Made by a program: the position numbers and the translations under genes
Part shown: in pieces, positions 13,211 to 25,233 of the stretch
How positions within the stretch are numbered: the stretch's first letter is position 1
Layout of the letters: the number at the start of each line of letters is the position of its first letter
NCBI GenBank assembly: GCA_028751875.1
Contig: CM054155.1
Span: 4,067,520 to 4,131,519 of the forward strand
Origin: Rapana venosa
Lineage: Eukaryota > Mollusca > Gastropoda > Neogastropoda > Muricidae
Direction: 5' to 3'
Length of the DNA: 64,000 nt
Notes under the pieces: model-generated
What the model saw: only the letters and a program-made list of their open reading frames with translations
Database searches by the model: none
Told to the model about the DNA's origin: nothing

Positions 13211-13495
13211 CGTGCGTGTGTGTGTGCATGCGAGTGTGTGATAGTGTGCATATGCAAGTGCGCGTGTGTGTGTGTGCCTGTGTATGTCTCTGTGTGTCTG
13301 TGTGAGTACACACATGTATGTGTGTGACTGTGTGCATGTGTGTGTACATGTGTGTGAGTGTACACATGTGCATGTGTTTGTGTGCACGTATGTGTGTGTG
13401 TGCGCGCACATGTGTGTGTGTGTGCACATGTGTGTGAGTGTGCGCATGAATGCACATGTGTGAGTGTATGTGTGTGTGAGAGTGTCTGTTTGTGT
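13176..13495 (+). repeat. (GT)n-rich tract with CATG interruptions
   Basis: GT repeat broken by many GCATGTGTG and ACATGTGTG words for about 320 bases. The long open frames here are repeat translation. Confidence 0.9.
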
Positions 13496-13995
13496 GACAT
13501 GTTCGGTTTCAATGTTTGTGCGTATAATTTGTACATCTGTACTTGTGACAATATCACACAAAATGGCTATTATAAAAATTTGTTACAAAATATGTTTCTA
13601 TGAATTATACAAACTAACAAAGGCTGGCAAAGTAAAACTGGGACACTGCATAATACTATTAATACTAATAATAGAGACTTTTTTTAAAAAGAAACTTGTG
13701 CCATTTTTCATGGCATTTTTTTAATTTCCTTAAATAAATTAACATAAATTTCATTAGTAAATTTATTGATCCATAAAATTAAAAATCAACTACTGAACTA
13801 GTCTACTAAAATGACTTACACTATGGTTACACTTTAGACTAGTTACAGAGACACAATGTGACACCCATCACAATGTTGAATATTTTTATCACTGAAACAG
13901 TACAGTGAAAGTGATATAAAGATAATGGGATGCGACAAATCTTTAAAAGAAAAAAGTAAATGTTATCATAAATTATAAAATGTACAGCTACAGGT

Positions 13996-14355
13996 GTTTG
14001 TAACCTACACACACAAACACACACATGTACACACATGCACACACACATGTGACACACACACATGCACACACACAAACACAGTGACACACACAAACACAGT
14101 GACAAAGTGACACACAAACACACCCATGGATGTCATGTACATACTATACAAAACACAGTCACCACACACACACACACAAACACACACACAAAACCATGGA
14201 TGTCATGTACATACTATACAAACACATACAAACACACAACACATGAGAGTCAACACACACAGTGACTCACACACATGTATGCATGTACACAACACACAAC
14301 ACATACAGTACACACACACACTTACACACACACACACACACACACATGTATTTTC
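13996..14355 (+). repeat. (CA)n-rich tract with a ~90 bp direct duplication
   Basis: CA repeats contain two copies of CCATGGATGTCATGTACATA (near 14126 and 14202), so a unit of about 76-90 bases is duplicated within the array. Confidence 0.85.
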
Positions 14356-14379
14356 TAACGTTTTCTTCCTGTACCTTTT

Positions 14380-14832
14380 TTTTTTTCTAAAGTATGAACG
14401 TGAAAGAATGGGTGTGATATAGTAGGTGATGTAATTTATTTGTTTGACTTTTTTTTTAATTCTTAAATTTTTAAAACATTTTTTACCTAAGTGTGTGCAT
14501 ATGAGCGCATGCGAGCATGTGCGGCATGTGTGTGTGTGCGTGTGTATGTGTGTGTGTGTATGTGTATTGTGTGCATGTGCATGTGTGTGTGCGCGCATGT
14601 GTATACATGTATGTGTGTGTATTCTGTATTTTGCAGTGTATTATTTTATAGGTTTTCTTCTTTTTATTTGTATACATGTACTCTAATGGTAAAGGTTGTA
14701 ATAATGTAGTACTTGAATATTATCCTTAAGAAATTTTTGTTCCTAGATAGATGGCTTGATGAAAAAAAGCAAATGCATTGCTTATAAAGTTATTCAATGT
14801 ACCATCTGGAAATAAAAATTTGACTTGACACA
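14380..14832 (+). mobile_element. Interspersed repeat R1 with (TTGAC)n tail
   Basis: It starts with TAAAGTATGAACGTGAAAGA, contains an internal GT tract and ends with TTCAATGTACCATCTGGAAA, then AATAAAAATTTGACTTGAC. The copy at 27228-27705 has the same start, internal GT tract and end. Minus-strand 3' ends lie at 46716, 48925 and 62264. No coding domain is seen, so it is either a LINE 3' UTR or a non-autonomous element. Confidence 0.7.
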
Positions 14833-14910
14833 CACACATAATTTACATGTATTATGAACCAATGCCTGAGGGCATCCATGTCACTGTGCTTCAAATACTT
14901 TCACAACATG

Positions 14911-14922
<12 letters not shown>

Positions 14923-14957
<35 letters not shown>

Positions 14958-14998
14958 GGAATTTATATATAGTGATATATCTTGCAAAAAACAAATCG
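14923..14998 (-). mobile_element. SINE 3' end with (ATT)n tail
   Basis: About 32 bases of (AAT)n are followed by AAATGGAATTTATATATAGTG and a decayed ATCTTGCA. This is the same 3' end as the SINE at 1865, on the same strand. Confidence 0.6.
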
Positions 14999-15178
14999 AG
15001 GTATTACTATGCACTTGTAAATTTTCTCAGGTCTAAGCACTGACAAATCAACAGAACTAAGTTGCAGCATAGTGCATTGAAACAAAGCAGTTCCCCAGAG
15101 AGAATGTAACTAACAAGCCCAAAATAACTTGAAGCTATAGTTGAGATACACTACCCATCCCAACCCACCCTATCAGCG

Positions 15179-15285
15179 AGTTTGTGTGTGTGCATGCATG
15201 TATCTGTGTCAGTGTGTGTGTGACTGTGTGTGTGAGTGTAACTGTAAGTGTGTGTAAGTGTGTGTGTGTATAGTATGTGTGTAAA

Positions 15286-15370
<85 letters not shown>

Positions 15371-15685
15371 GAGACTCTGTTGTTAAAAAGTGGAACTCAT
15401 GAAATTATAAATATTGATCCCGGAATGTGGCTACCATTCACTTGATTAAGGTGGGCAAAAACGGTCACCTTTATAGATCTTCATGCAAAAATCTCACATT
15501 TGGTGAACCTCGGAGCTCTAGCCACGGAATGGGCAAAAAATACTCAGAAAAGTCATACACAGACAGATATATATAATACACACGTGTGTGTACACACATA
15601 CACAAAGTCACACACACACATAATAGTATCACTACACACACAGTACACACACACACACAACACACACACACACACACACACACTG
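15179..15685. repeat. (GT)n then (CA)n tracts
   Basis: (GT)n is nearly pure at 15287-15369. (CA)n lies at 15590-15684. Between them are about 200 bases of unremarkable sequence. Confidence 0.9.
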
Positions 15686-16048
15686 AAACAGGGTATTAGT
15701 TTAGTGAAAGTGAAATTCATATAATTTTTTTTAAAATGTTTTTTATGTATGCCAGGAAGTCAAAGTAACAGAAAACTAACAGTAACACAAACACAGCTTC
15801 ACACTCTGATTCACCTCCTCCAGTTAAGTGGGAGACAAAAAAAGAGAGAGAAACAACAGAATAATTAAGCTTTTATTAAAAGCAATTTTTTAAAATTACA
15901 TCAGCTTAATTGTTTATTCTCAACTGACTCTGCTTTCAAAAATAATAAAATATGACTAGAGGTAGTAGAGCTATACTCTACTTAGACTCTACTTCACAGT
16001 ACTGTCACATTAGTTAATATTGTAATACCGGTAGCTACATACTATTTT

Positions 16049-19000
16049 CAGGTCAGGTCAGAGACTCCCTCTGCTACTGGTAACCATGTAACCCAGTACC
16101 ACCTGCCACATGTGGGGAGTAAACCCAATAAAAAAATACGACCTGGAGAGGGATGGGCTCCGCCAGGTTTGATTTGCCCAAGATACACCAATGACAAAGA
16201 CAGCCAGAATTTCCATACCGGATCGGTCGTCGCCCGGGTTACCAAGGACCACGCCTTCTGTTGCTCATCAGGACAGAGGTCGAAAGTATGCTACTGATGT
16301 AAAACACAACAAAATCCGTGCCAGAAACAACACCATCATTGGCACATGGAATGTACGGACACTAAGAGCTGCAGGCAAAGTGGAAGAACTGACACATGAG
16401 ATGTCAGATATCAATGGCACATCCTTGGGCTCTGCGAAGTCAGGTGGAAAAACATGGGAGAAACAACGAGCCAGGAAGACCACAAATTATACTACAGTGG
16501 AAAACAGGATAAACATGAACACGGCATGGGGTTTCTCATTCACAAAGACATGTGAACACCGTCATGAGCTGTCAGCCTGTGTCCAGCAGACTTATTACAT
16601 CCGCCTGAGAGCAACCCCTTTAACATAACTGTAGTACAGGCATTACGCCCCTACATCAGACTGCACAGATGAAGCCATAGAAGAATTTTATGACCAGCTA
16701 CAAGAGGTTCTGAATCAAACTCCCAAGAAAGACATAATCGTTGTGCAAGGTAAACTGAACGCCAAGGTAGGAGAAGATGCATGGAAAGATTGGGAGGGCG
16801 TTTGTGGGCCACATTGTAATAACCAATCAAATGAAAGAGGCTTGAGACTCCTGGAGTTTCCCAGTAACAACCACCTCCAGCTAGTGAATACACTTGGCCC
16901 ACACAAGAAATCCAGAAAATGGACATGGCATAGCCCAAATGGAGAACACCACAACCAATAGATTACATAATGGTGAAAAGACGGTTTCAGTCTAGCGTTA
17001 ACATCGCACAGACATGAAGTTTTCCAGGAGCAGACATAGGGAGTGATCATGATCTTGTGATGATGACTTTCCGACTACGTCTAAAGAAATCCACAAGCGG
17101 AACAACATCAGGATCAAATTTGACCTCGAGAAGCTGAAGGACCCAGAGGTATTAGAAATTTTTCAAGCAAGGATAGGTGGAAAGTTTGCAGCACTCACTG
17201 TGATAGACTCAGACATAGATACACTGACGAATAGTTTCAATACAGCAGTGACTGAAACAGCAAGCGAGCTTCTTGGCAAACACCGACCAGTCAAAAAAAA
17301 CCATGGGTCACACCTAACATCCTACAACTATGCGACAAGCGTAGAGAGTTGAAGAAAAAGAAAAATGAAACAAAAGAAAGAGCAGAACAATATAGGGCAG
17401 TCAACAAAAGAATCAGGAAGTCCATGACGGAGGCAAAAGAGAAATGGATCGGGGAACAGTGCCAAGACATTGAAGAGAACATCAAGAAAAACAATAGCAA
17501 GAAAGCATATCAGCTGGTGAAAGACCTGACTAGCACAAAACAGGGAAAAGGTTTAACAATCCAAGACAAAAATGGGAAGTGTCTCACTGACGACCAGGAT
17601 ATTCTGAACAGATGGACAGAATACTGCTCCGACCTGTATAACTTTAGAACCGCAGGAGATCCAGATGTCCTTAATGTACCAGCAAGCAAAGACACAGACA
17701 GTCACCCTATCCTCCGAGAAGAAGTGGAAACAGCAGTCAGATCGCTGAAAAAGGGAAAGTCAGCAGGGGCTGACAACATTCCAGCTGAGTTGGTCCAAGC
17801 TGGAGGGGAAGCCATGATCAGCGCCTACTAAGAATCTGCAACAAGATCTGGCAGACAGGAAAATGGCCAACACCATGGACACAGTCACTCATCATCACCC
17901 TCCCAAGAAAGGAAATCTACAACAATGCCATAATTACCACACAATCAGCCTCATATGCCACCCAAGCAAGGTCATGCTGCAGATAATATTGAATAGACTG
18001 AAGCCACAAGCAGAGACCATCATTGCTGAGGAAACAACAGGTTTCAGAGCAGGGCGCAGCACAACCGAACAGATATTCAACCTCAGAATACTATGTGAGC
18101 TGGTACCTTCAACATCAACAAGACCTTTACCACGTATTTATTGATTTTAAGAAGGCATTTGACAGGGTGTGGCATGCAGCTTTGTGGGCAACCATGAATT
18201 TGTACAGCATCAATGCAAACCTGATCAGAGTCATCAAACAGCTGTACAGCGAGGCCACCCGTGCAGTGTACTACAACAAACATTGGAGAATGGTTTCGAA
18301 CAACACTTGGAGTAAGGCAGGGCTGTCTACTCTCACCCACTCTTTTCAACATCTTCCTTGAGAGAATCATGGCTGATGCACTGGAACATCATGAAGGATC
18401 AGTCAGCATTGGTGGCAAAACGATCACAAACCTCCGCTTCGCAGATGACATTGATGGAATAGCAGGATCAGAAAAAGAGCTTGCCAGCCTAACAGAACAC
18501 TTGAATAGGCCTCCAAAACATACGGCATGGAAATCAGTGTAGAGAAGACCAAACTGATGACTAATAACACCAACGGCATTAGCATGATATCAGGGTTAAT
18601 GACCAGAAGCTGGAAACAGTTCAAAGCTTCAAGTACCTGGAGCCATTGTATCAGACCAGGGATCCAAGCCAGAAGTAGTATGCAGGACTGCGCAGACAAT
18701 AACAGCTTTGTCAAAACTAAACACCATCTGGAGAGATTAAAAATATATCTCACTTATCTCCAAGATCAGACTAATGCGCTTCCCTTGTCATATCCATATT
18801 TCTGTATGCCTGTGAATCATGGACCCTGACTGCAGATTTGGAGAGAAGAGTACAGGCGGTGGAGATGAGATGCTTTCGGAGACTCCTTGGCATCTCCTAC
18901 AAAGACCACATAAGCAACGAAAGCGTGCATAACAGAATCCAGCAAACATTGGACCCTATGAGAACCTTCTAACGATCGTGAAAAAACGTAAACTTAAATG

Positions 19001-19245
19001 GTATGGGCATGTCACAAGATCCAAAGGATTGCAAAGACAGTTTTACAAGGCACTGTCCAGGGAGGAAGAAGAAGAGGCAGACCAAGGAAGAGCTGGGAGG
19101 ATAACATCAGTGAATGGACAGGCCTAGAACTCAACAAAACCCTGAGAAAGGCAGAACAGAGAGAGGAATGGAGGGAACTGGTTGTTGAGTCTTTGAGGGT
19201 GCCCCCACGGTCGTCAGACTACGGGACAGATAGATAGATAGATAG
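16049..19245 (+). mobile_element. LINE A copy 1: full-length APE-type non-LTR element, decayed
   Basis: A 12 bp TSD, ACATACTATTTT, flanks it at 16037-16048 and 19246-19257, giving an exact length of 3197 bp. A ~250 bp 5' UTR is followed by endonuclease (IIGTWNVRTL near 16335; a decayed GDxNAKVG reading VQGKLNAKVG near 16745; GSDHDLV near 17040), then reverse transcriptase (FRAGRSTTEQIF near 18040; FIDFKKAFDRVWH near 18140; FADDIDGI near 18437), then a C-terminal region ending PPRSSDYGTDR at 19237 in a (GATA)n tail. The ORF is broken by several frameshifts. Length and single-ORF layout fit the RTE clade. Clade assignment is inferred. Confidence 0.9.
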
Positions 19246-19257
19246 ACATACTATTTT

Positions 19258-19409
19258 ACATTGTTTCCCAGTATTAATGTGCACATTGCTTTTATAAAGC
19301 TGTTGTTCATGAAGCTGGTGTTACTCAAATTGATGTTATAAATTTAATCATTTTCATTCAGTATTCGTACTCATCTCAGGACTCCAGTCAGTCCAGATAA
19401 TCAGTCAGT
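19258..19409. other. Spacer between two full-length LINEs
   Basis: About 150 bases of ordinary AT-rich sequence separate the 3' TSD of LINE A from the 5' TSD of LINE B. Confidence 0.7.
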
Positions 19410-19422
19410 GTGGGTATCAATT

Positions 19423-22400
19423 CTGTCCCGATGGTGTATCACCTTGTCGTGGTGGGATGGCTTGCGTGCTTCAATGACCCCCAGAGCTATGTGGGCGGGG
19501 GCTTCGGCCTCTGGCAGGTTCAACCATGCTCAACAGGTCTGGGGGAGAGGAGCCAGACTAAACGATGCACCCTGGTCCTCCAGGTTGGGGGTTGTGCATT
19601 GGGCTAACGACCCATTCATTTAAAAACCACTCTGTTACTGAAACTGCAACGATACCTCTTATGAGCGACATGGTTGGTGGAGAGTCCTCTCTGGTAGAGC
19701 TATGACGCGTGCTGGTGACAGCCTTCGGGAAGCCAGTGGCGCCGACACAACTCTTTTAACAACCAAGTCAACACCTGGATAGGGATTCCTGGAACATCAG
19801 AAACACTGTATGAAAACCAGTAAAAACAGCACATGGTGAGATAGAGAAATGCAAGGGTACACTAAAGAATCCTTGGCTGTGCGAGACCAGAGGGAATGGA
19901 ACCGGGCAGACAAGCTTGCGAGTGGAGACACTATCCTCTACCTCGGCCAGGAAAGAGGCCAGCCCCACAACATGGAGTAGCGCTGATGATGAGACTGAAG
20001 CAACGCAAGCACTGATGTCCTGGGAACAGTGCTCACCACGGAATCCTCAACAGCAACGTTTTTCAACTTCAAAAGGCAGAATGGTTACCATCGTTCAGTG
20101 CTAGCTCCAAACAAAACAGCAAAGTTAGAAGAATAAGAAACTTCTTCGACCAAGTCCAGACCATCATGGGTGACAAGCACAAAGAGGGATATAAAAATAC
20201 TAATGGGAGACTGAAGTCACAAAGTTGGGGACAGACAGACACAAACAGAGAACTGATCATGTGGCAGACATGGCACTGGAAGAACAAAATGAATATGGAG
20301 AACTTTAACAGAATTTTGCATGTTTACGACCTGGTCATTGGAGGCACAAACTTTCCTCACAGAAAGTCCACAAGACCAATGGACTTCCCCCGATGGCCAA
20401 GACAGGAAAACCAGATTGACCCACCTCATCATCGGGCGAAAGTGGAGTAGGAGCCTGCATGTTGTCAGGGTGAAGACGAAGCAGATGCAGCATCCGACCA
20501 TCATCTTGTTGTTGCATCCTCAAGACCAAGCTCAAAGCCTACACGGACCGGGCAGGAGACCATCACACAAGTTCAATGTGCAAAGCTGAAGGAAAAGAGA
20601 AAAATAGAAGAATTCAGGCTCGAACTGAGGAAACAATTCAGTGTTTGCTTTCCCAGCTGCAGAGGAAACAGTCGAAGAGCCAATGGCAGAGTTACATGAG
20701 ACTGGAAAGACACATGCCAAAAGTTATGGGAGAAGCAAAACAAGAAAATAAGGAGTGGTGGACAACAGAAAATGGGCATGAATCACCGAAGAGAAAACAA
20801 GCTGAAAGATCAGATCAAACCAAACACAAAATCAAGAAAAGAAACAGGAAACTGCAAGATGCTACTGGGGACAAAAATCCGCGGCAGTAAAGAGAAATGC
20901 CTGTCCGTTGGTGGTTCACTTGTCGTGGGTGGGATGGATCTTTGCGTGTTCAATGACACCAGAGCTATTGTGGGCGGGGCTTCGGCCTCTGGCAGGTTCA
21001 ACCATGCTCAACAGGTTGGGGGAGAGGAGCCAGACTAAACGATGCACATGGTCCTCCAGGTTGGGGTGTGCATTGGGCTAAGACCCATTCACTTTAAAAA
21101 ACACTTGTTACGGAAACGGCATCGATACCTCTACTGAGCGACATGGTTGGGGAGAGTCCTGCCCATCTTCTGTAGAGATTTTTTTTTTTAGACTTTAGCT
21201 AAGATCTTTGATTCTTGTATTAGATTTTAGATTTTTTTTTCAGAGATTTTACTAGATTTAGATTTTAGTTAGCATAGTAAGATTATAAGATTTTTAGATA
21301 TTTTATTTAGTTAAATTTCGAGAGGTTTTTAGATTTGATTGCTTATTAATTTCTTTGTAGAACTTTTTTAAGATTTTTTTTAGTTTAGAGTAGATTTAGA
21401 TTTTTTAGATTTATTTAATAGGCCTATGACGCGTGCTGTGAAAGCTACCGGGAAGCAGTGCGGCGACAACTCTTATTACGAAGAAACAAGGCAGCCGGAA
21501 AATGACATGGGCCGAGTGAGGGATCTCCCAAAAACTGAGTCGTTGGAGGGGTGTTGTTGCAGCCTATGTTCCCCACGGAACCAAGAGGCATAAGTTCAAG
21601 TAAGTCAAAGAGAAATGCCAGACGGACAAGAGAAATTTCATTGATGGAACTGACTCAGGAAGCAGACGACTGCAGCAGGCCAATAAATATGTAGAGGGAA
21701 TGTACGAGATCACGCGAACTCTTCAGGCAATAAAAACATACCTAGCTGCCCTGTCAAAAGATAGAATGGCTAATACCATTTCCAGGTGAGGGGACCAGAG
21801 GCAAGAGGGAGAGCACTTCAAAGAAACGCTCAACCCGACCTGGCACCCCATGCCGGCCTGAATCCCCCCACCTACTGAAATCATTGCATCAACACCGGCC
21901 ACCTACAGAATGTTGATCACCAAAGCCATCAAATCAGGCAAGCAGCAGGCCCAGACGGTATCCTCTTGAGCACTTGAAGGCGGGAATTCAAACTTCCATG
22001 AGAGTTATACCACTCCTTATACAAGATCTGGGGAGCAAGAGAGTGTACCAGAAGACTGAGAAAGGCCATCTCGTTAAGCTGCAAAGAAAGGGGACCTGTC
22101 CTTGAACAACTGGAAGAGGATCATTACTGTCCATCCCAGGGAAAGTTTCTGACATGGATTCATGTAGACAGAACTGAAGACTAGCAATGGCAAGACAATT
22201 CGGTGATGATAGGCAGGCTTTAGGCCAAGACGATCATGCACAGATCAAATGCCACAAATGGCATCATCATTGAGCAGTACCTGGCGTGGCCCGACCCCCT
22301 AATATTCAGTCTTTGTCTACTTCCAGACGGCATTGGACAGCGTCGCCAAGAGATGTCATAGGAAACTGATGCCATCACTATGGCTTGCCACAAAGTTCAT

Positions 22401-23411
22401 CACCATCATCCAGCAGCATATGAAGATGCCACCTGTCAAGTCATCCATGAAGTGGAAATGAGGAAGCCTTATCCGTTTTACAGACCGGTGTTCGTCAGGG
22501 CTGTATGTTTGTCGCCAACATCTTCTGTTGGTGGTGACTGGATAATGCGGGCAAGCCACAGCGGAAGGAGAACGGCATACAGTGGACCCCTCTTGAAGCA
22601 GCTGGAAGATGGATTTCGCAGATGAATCAGCCTTCTCTCCACAGAACAAGACGCACAAGAGAGCTTTGTCGTGTTTGCTGACGAATAGCTGAAAAGATGG
22701 CCTCAATCAACAATCGGGAAGACGGTGATCATGAGGTGTGAACAACAAAACCACATGACCCAGTGCGATCTGAGCGCATGAAACCATCAAAGATGTCAGC
22801 AAGTTTATTTACCTGGGCAGTGTCGTCAGTAAAGATGGGGGAACAGATGAAGACATCAAGTGCCGAATCAACAAAGCCCGTCATGCCTTCAACACCCTTC
22901 GGCCAATTTGGAGGTCAACAGCCCTCTCATTTCAAAATAAGCTTCGGATCTACAACACCAATGTCAAATCGGTCCTACTTTATGGCTCAGAAACCTGGCG
23001 GGTAACAAAAACCAACACCCACAAACTCCAGTCTTTTACCAACAAATGCCTCAGGTACATCCTCAACATCAGGTGGCCGGAAGTCATATCCAACAAACAA
23101 CTGTGGGACAGGACCAGACAAACCCCAATTGAGTCCATCATTAAACAAAGGAAGTGGGGATGGACCGGCCATACACTCCGCAAGCCTGCGTCAAATGTCA
23201 CCAGACAGGCCCTTGACTGGAATCCACAAGGGAAGCGGAAAGTTGGTCGACCAAAGCAGACCTGGCGCAGAAGTGTTGACGAAGAAACGAAGGCAGCCGG
23301 AATGACATGGGCCGAGCTGAAGAGGATCTCCCAAAACCGAGTTCGTTGGAGGGGTGTTGTTGCAGCCCTATGTTCCCCAAGGAACCAAGAGGCATAAGTC
23401 AAGTAAGTCAA
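19423..23411 (+). mobile_element. LINE B: full-length RTE-like element carrying a nested insertion
   Basis: The 13 bp TSD GTGGGTATCAATT lies at 19410-19422 and 23412-23424. Removing the nested 705 bp insert and its TSD copy leaves about 3.27 kb, typical of RTE elements. The 5' UTR (19423-19760) has CCTTGTCGTGGTGGGATGG. Endonuclease remnants include DLVIGGTNFPHR (near 20328). RT is heavily decayed (21620-22690). The C-terminal part is open from about 22770 to 23397 and well kept: YLGSVVSKDGGTDEDIKCRI, LLYGSETWR, WGWTGHTLRKP, ALDWNPQGKRKVGRPKQTWR, WRGVVAALCSPRN. The 3' tail is (AAGTC)n. Confidence 0.9.
20902..21606 (+). mobile_element. Internally deleted LINE B derivative nested in LINE B
   Basis: The 13 bp TSD AAAGAGAAATGCC lies at 20889-20901 and 21607-21619. 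The 705 bp insert starts with the LINE B 5' UTR (about 20905-21175, matching 19430-19690). It then has a 240 bp T/A-rich stretch built on TAGATTTT words (21180-21420), resumes the 5' UTR (ATGACGCGTGCTGTGAAAGC, 21426), and jumps straight to the LINE B 3' end (GAAGAAACAAGGCAGCCGGA, near 21480) with the same terminal codons and (AAGTC)n-type tail. Endonuclease and RT are absent, so it is non-autonomous and was presumably mobilised by LINE B enzymes. Confidence 0.9.
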
Positions 23412-23445
23412 GTGGGTATCAATTATAATTATAGTGTGTGCATGC

Positions 23446-23447
<2 letters not shown>

Positions 23448-23508
<61 letters not shown>

Positions 23509-23520
23509 TGTATGTGTGTG
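23448..23520 (+). repeat. (GT)n microsatellite
   Basis: Nearly pure GT repeat beginning about 25 bases after the LINE B TSD. Confidence 0.9.
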
Positions 23521-23579
23521 TTCTTTAATTTAATGCCTTTTCACATTATGATTATTAACAAAAAGTGTGTTTCATTTAG

Positions 23580-23797
23580 TTTTATTTATTTATTTATTCT
23601 TTTATATCGAGGATAATGGAATAAGCACTCACATGCTTTTTTACATCCAATCACCGTGTGTATGCGGTTTTGTAAATTTTGTCATCTGTTCCCACCGGCA
23701 CACAATGGCCTACTCTTTCGAAAAGCGGAACAGGATTTAACGTATGTGCAAGATGTTCTGCATGCGTTCGCACACGGGGCCTCGGTTTATAGTCTCA

Positions 23798-23802
<5 letters not shown>
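23580..23802 (-). mobile_element. SINE, 3' part with LINE D-type tail
   Basis: On the minus strand the SINE body (GTAGGCCATTGTGTGCCGGT) runs to GCTTATTCCATTATCCTCGA, then TATAAAAGAATAAA and (TAAA)n. The last 34 conserved bases are identical to the 3' end of LINE D at 36218-36251. The 5' head is missing; the copy stops at a (GT)n run near 23803. Confidence 0.8.
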
Positions 23803-23831
<29 letters not shown>

Positions 23832-24039
23832 TGAGTGAGTGAGTGAGTGTGCACATCTGCATGCATGTTTGTGTGTGTGTGTTTGTGTGTGTGTCTGTGT
23901 CTGTGTGCGTGCATGTGTATATTATTATAATTAGTATAATGTGTTTATGTGTGAGTCTATAATTTATAAATTATGTATCACTGTATAACTGAAACTGAAA
24001 GTATGTGTGTACATACATGCATGCAGATGAGATGTGCAT
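23803..24039. repeat. (GT)n and (GAGT)n tract with flank
   Basis: (GT)n at 23803-23829, then five GAGT units, then GT-rich sequence to about 23920. The rest is AT-rich without coding signal. Confidence 0.8.
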
Positions 24040-24097
24040 GCATACTTTACAAGATTCAGCACTATATAAATTCCATACATTATTATTATTATTACAT
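24040..24097 (+). mobile_element. SINE 3' end with (ATT)n tail
   Basis: TTTACAAGATTCAGCACTAT, then AAATTCCATACATTATTATT. This is the plus-strand form of the tail module at 1865. Confidence 0.6.
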
Positions 24098-25061
24098 GTA
24101 TACATTCAGGTGTATAAATGTATATTATAATATATGCATACATGTACACATGCTATTATTAATACTATTGCAGTATTGGTGTATTGCCATCATTATCATT
24201 ATCACTAATCACGTAGTCAGTATAACAAAATCACAGTATTAGTACTGAATATTAAGCCTATCATTATTATTAATATTATCATAGTTATTATAAGCTTTAA
24301 ATTAACTATTATCGGCCTCACCTATTATCACTGTTGTTATTGAAATACAACAAATGGATCAATAACCTGACTCTAAAAGTAAAACCAAGACTGGCTTTAT
24401 TTTTTGAAAGTAGCTTTTGTCTGAGTGTACAAAAAAGTGTTATTTTTTAATATTTTTAATAAGTATTATTTTTTTGTGTTTTAATAGGTTAACTAATTTT
24501 CAAAGGATTTTTCGTTTGGTTTCTTTTTTCTTTTCTTTTGTTTTTGATACATTGCAATAACACTTTTTTAAAAATCATAAATAATAAATTTTGCTCTGTG
24601 TTTCTATTATACTTACAGGTCAGTCATTTTCAATGAAATTTTTCGTTGTTTTTTTCTGTGTTTTTTTGATACATTGCAATTAAAATGTCGGGTAATTCAA
24701 TAACATTTTATGTGAAAGAGCTTAATCGATACACTGCTGCTTACTTCAGCATCAGTCCACTTTTCTGATTCAGCAGCAGACTGGATCCAACATCGCGGAA
24801 ATGGTGTAGTCTGAACAATCTACAGACCTGACGCAGGGTCTTTTAATTATTCATAGGCCTTCCATTTCACATCGGCAAAAATATGTTTTTCAAATGTGCA
24901 GAATTTAATCAAATTATACTTGTTTATATTCATGTCTCAGCTTACCCCTACTGAAAAACAAAACCAGTTTTTTAGACCTCAGCTAAGATAACGGACAGAA
25001 AAAGTCGGTTCCTTCCGTACACGGAGTAGCAACCAAAACAAAAAATGGAAAACAAACTTAC
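24098..25061 (-). other. Start of first intron of the LRCH-like gene
   Basis: AT-rich sequence downstream (on the minus strand) of the donor at 25056-25061. It holds poly-T runs and no second exon that I can identify, so the rest of the gene presumably lies left of the window, beyond LINE A and LINE B, or the intron is long. Confidence 0.4.
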
Positions 25062-25233
25062 CGGTGTGTATTGTGTCCGCGAGATCATATTTTGTGCAAA
25101 TCTTCGGGTAATCCCTCAGTTTTCTTCCACTTAAATTCACTTCTCCCGTAAACTGTGCATCTTCAAACACACGATCGACTGGCCGTCCTATCACAGGGGG
25201 GCTTTGGCCGCCCGCTCCATAAGAAGCGGCCAT
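25062..25233 (-). CDS. LRCH: First coding exon of an LRCH-type protein (LRR plus calponin homology)
   Basis: The exon reads MAASYGAGGQSPPV, then RVFEDAQFTGEVNLSGRKL, then DYPKICTKYDLADTIHT, and is followed by a perfect GTAAGT donor. The block 'E-x-A...G-x-x-NLS-x-RKL...P...DL-x-DT' is the conserved start of the leucine-rich repeat region in the LRCH1-4 family, which uses the same first-exon layout. LRCH proteins have N-terminal leucine-rich repeats and a C-terminal calponin homology domain and act at the actin cortex or in DOCK signalling in other animals. Only 57 codons are here; the remaining repeats and CH domain are not in the window. The start is the first ATG of the open frame, in an AAGATGGCC context. 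Which paralogue it is cannot be judged. Confidence 0.75.

Noticed and set aside
20160..20890. Independent gene suggested by several open frames on both strands
   Set aside because: Plus-strand pieces match the endonuclease and linker region of LINE B (DLVIGGTNFPHR) and lie between its exact ends.
22356..23411. Open frames on the minus strand and in other frames of LINE B
   Set aside because: Shadows of the well-kept plus-strand C-terminal RT region.
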